In this document: in pieces, positions 6,083-6,870 of the stretch
How positions within the stretch are numbered: position 1 is the stretch's first letter
Layout: the number at the start of each line of letters is the position of its first letter
NCBI GenBank assembly: GCA_946482045.1
Contig: CAMLPZ010000229.1
Span: forward strand, 1 to 6,870
DNA from: an uncultured Asticcacaulis sp.
GTDB lineage: Bacteria; Pseudomonadota; Alphaproteobacteria; Caulobacterales; Caulobacteraceae
DNA: 6,870 nt
Direction of reading: 5' to 3'
The notes under the pieces: model-generated
Databases searched by the model: none
What the model saw: the letters and a program-made list of their open reading frames with translations, nothing else
Told to the model about the DNA's origin: nothing
Program-made: the position numbers and the translations under genes

Positions 6083-6870
6083 ATGACGTCGGTGACCCAC
6101 AACAACGTACTGACCATTTGGGCCGTATCCGACGGCCGCGCCGGCATCGAAAGCCAGGTCTTGGGCCTGGCCGAAGCCATTGCGCGCCAGACCCCGGCCG
6201 ATATCGCCAACAAACATATCCGCTATGCCAAGATCTTCGACCGCTGGCCGACGCCGTTGAAGGTCCTGCCCGACGCCATGCTGGCCGGAGACAGCGACCG
6301 TATCTCGCCGCCGTGGCCAGACATCTGGATTGCCGCCGGGCGCGCCACCCTCCCCCACTCGCTGCGCATGCGCCACATGTCGGGAGGCCAGACCCTCGTG
6401 GTGCAGTTGCAGGACCCGAAGCTCGGCCACAAGGATTTCGACCTGATCGTCGCGCCCGAGCACGACAACCTGACCCTCCCGCACGTCCTGCCTCTGCTGG
6501 GATCGACGAATCGCATCACGCCGGAACGGCTGGCCAGCGAATACGCGCCGTGGCAGGCGCAAATAGAAGCCTTGCCAGCACCGCGCATCGCCGTTCTGAT
6601 CGGCGGCCGCTCCAAGGTCTATGACATCAGCGAAGCGCGCGCCGAAACCTTGGCCGAGCAGATTCGCGCGGCGGTCACGGAAGCCAACGGTTCGCTTCTG
6701 CTCAGCCTGTCGCGCCGCACTCCCCCGGCCGCCCGGGCCGTATTTGAACGCGTCCTGTCCGGCCTGCCTGGTATCGTTTATACCGGCGACGGCCCCAATC
6801 CGTATTTCGCCTTCCTGCACGCTGCCGACCACATCCTGGTCACGGAAGACTCGGTCAACATGGCGACCGA
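6083..6870 (+). CDS. Mitochondrial fission ELM1 family protein, N-terminal part (3' end outside window)
   Basis: The first 262 codons plus two bases of an open frame reach the right edge without a stop. The protein resembles the Mito_fiss_Elm1 family (formerly DUF1022), found in alphaproteobacteria and in plants, where ELM1 recruits a dynamin-related protein to mitochondria. The bacterial function is not established; the fold is thought to be related to GT-B glycosyltransferases. Visible family motifs are IWAVSDGRAGIESQVLGLAEA (12-32), IWIAAGRATLPHSL (81-94), TLVVQLQDPK (104-113), FDLIVAPEHD (119-128), GSTNRITPERL (140-150), IAVLIGGRSKVYDI (169-182), LLLSLSRRTP (205-214), VYTGDGPNPYFAFLHAADHIL (232-252) and VTEDSVNMAT (253-262). 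The family is usually a little over 300 residues, so about 50-80 are missing. There is no signal peptide or membrane segment in the visible part. It is separated from greA by the hairpin terminator, so it probably has its own promoter. Confidence 0.9.
   Translation, partial: MTSVTHNNVLTIWAVSDGRAGIESQVLGLAEAIARQTPADIANKHIRYAKIFDRWPTPLKVLPDAMLAGDSDRISPPWPDIWIAAGRATLPHSLRMRHMSGGQTLVVQLQDPKLGHKDFDLIVAPEHDNLTLPHVLPLLGSTNRITPERLASEYAPWQAQIEALPAPRIAVLIGGRSKVYDISEARAETLAEQIRAAVTEANGSLLLSLSRRTPPAARAVFERVLSGLPGIVYTGDGPNPYFAFLHAADHILVTEDSVNMAT

Noticed and set aside
6118..6624. + strand open frame of 168 codons inside the ELM1-family gene
   Set aside because: It is a different frame over sequence that encodes conserved ELM1 motifs; the product is low-complexity Arg/Pro/Ala-rich.
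5888..6832. Minus-strand open frame of 314 codons at the right end
   Set aside because: It is antisense to the clearly conserved ELM1-family gene and crosses the greA end and the terminator hairpin. Its protein shows no recognisable motif and is typical of a GC-rich shadow frame.

Overview
The window looks like chromosomal DNA from an alphaproteobacterium, most likely of the Caulobacterales (Caulobacter, Asticcacaulis or Brevundimonas type). The grounds are high GC content, a GreA that begins MEKVPMT and carries the alphaproteobacterial [17 protein letters not shown] core, an alphaproteobacterial-type ELM1-family protein, and a CarB C-terminus of the same flavour. The assignment rests on recognition of the proteins, not on a database search.

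All five genes are on the + strand. In order they are: the 3' end of carB (pyrimidine/arginine synthesis; cut by the left edge); two adjacent, clearly paralogous polytopic membrane proteins of about 690 and 745 residues that resemble the DUF6311 family and have GT-C glycosyltransferase-like architecture; greA (transcript cleavage factor); and the 5' part of a mitochondrial-fission-ELM1-family gene cut by the right edge. The ELM1-family fragment was found by translating through the window end. It starts at ATG 6083 behind a good Shine-Dalgarno sequence.

The four intergenic gaps (88, 160, 267 and 157 bases) each contain inverted repeats, and three contain promoter-like elements. A 15-bp hairpin with one bulged base follows carB and overlaps a possible Caulobacter-type promoter for the first membrane gene. 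The second membrane gene has a good sigma70-like promoter (TTGTGA-17-TATGAT) and a nested hairpin in its leader. The gap before greA can be folded by hand into several adjoining helices, including an 11-bp hairpin with a GCGA tetraloop and a 12-bp long-range helix. A 13-bp hairpin after greA is a likely terminator. No gap exceeds 300 bases.

Functionally, carB, greA and probably the ELM1-family gene are core genes. The paralogous membrane pair is the least understood part and the most accessory-looking. Both proteins have an acidic D-x-DWGQH motif in the first predicted extracytoplasmic loop, about ten membrane segments and a C-terminal beta-rich domain, which suggests envelope polysaccharide or glycolipid work, but no substrate can be read from the sequence. 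I found no mobile element, CRISPR array, tRNA or rRNA.
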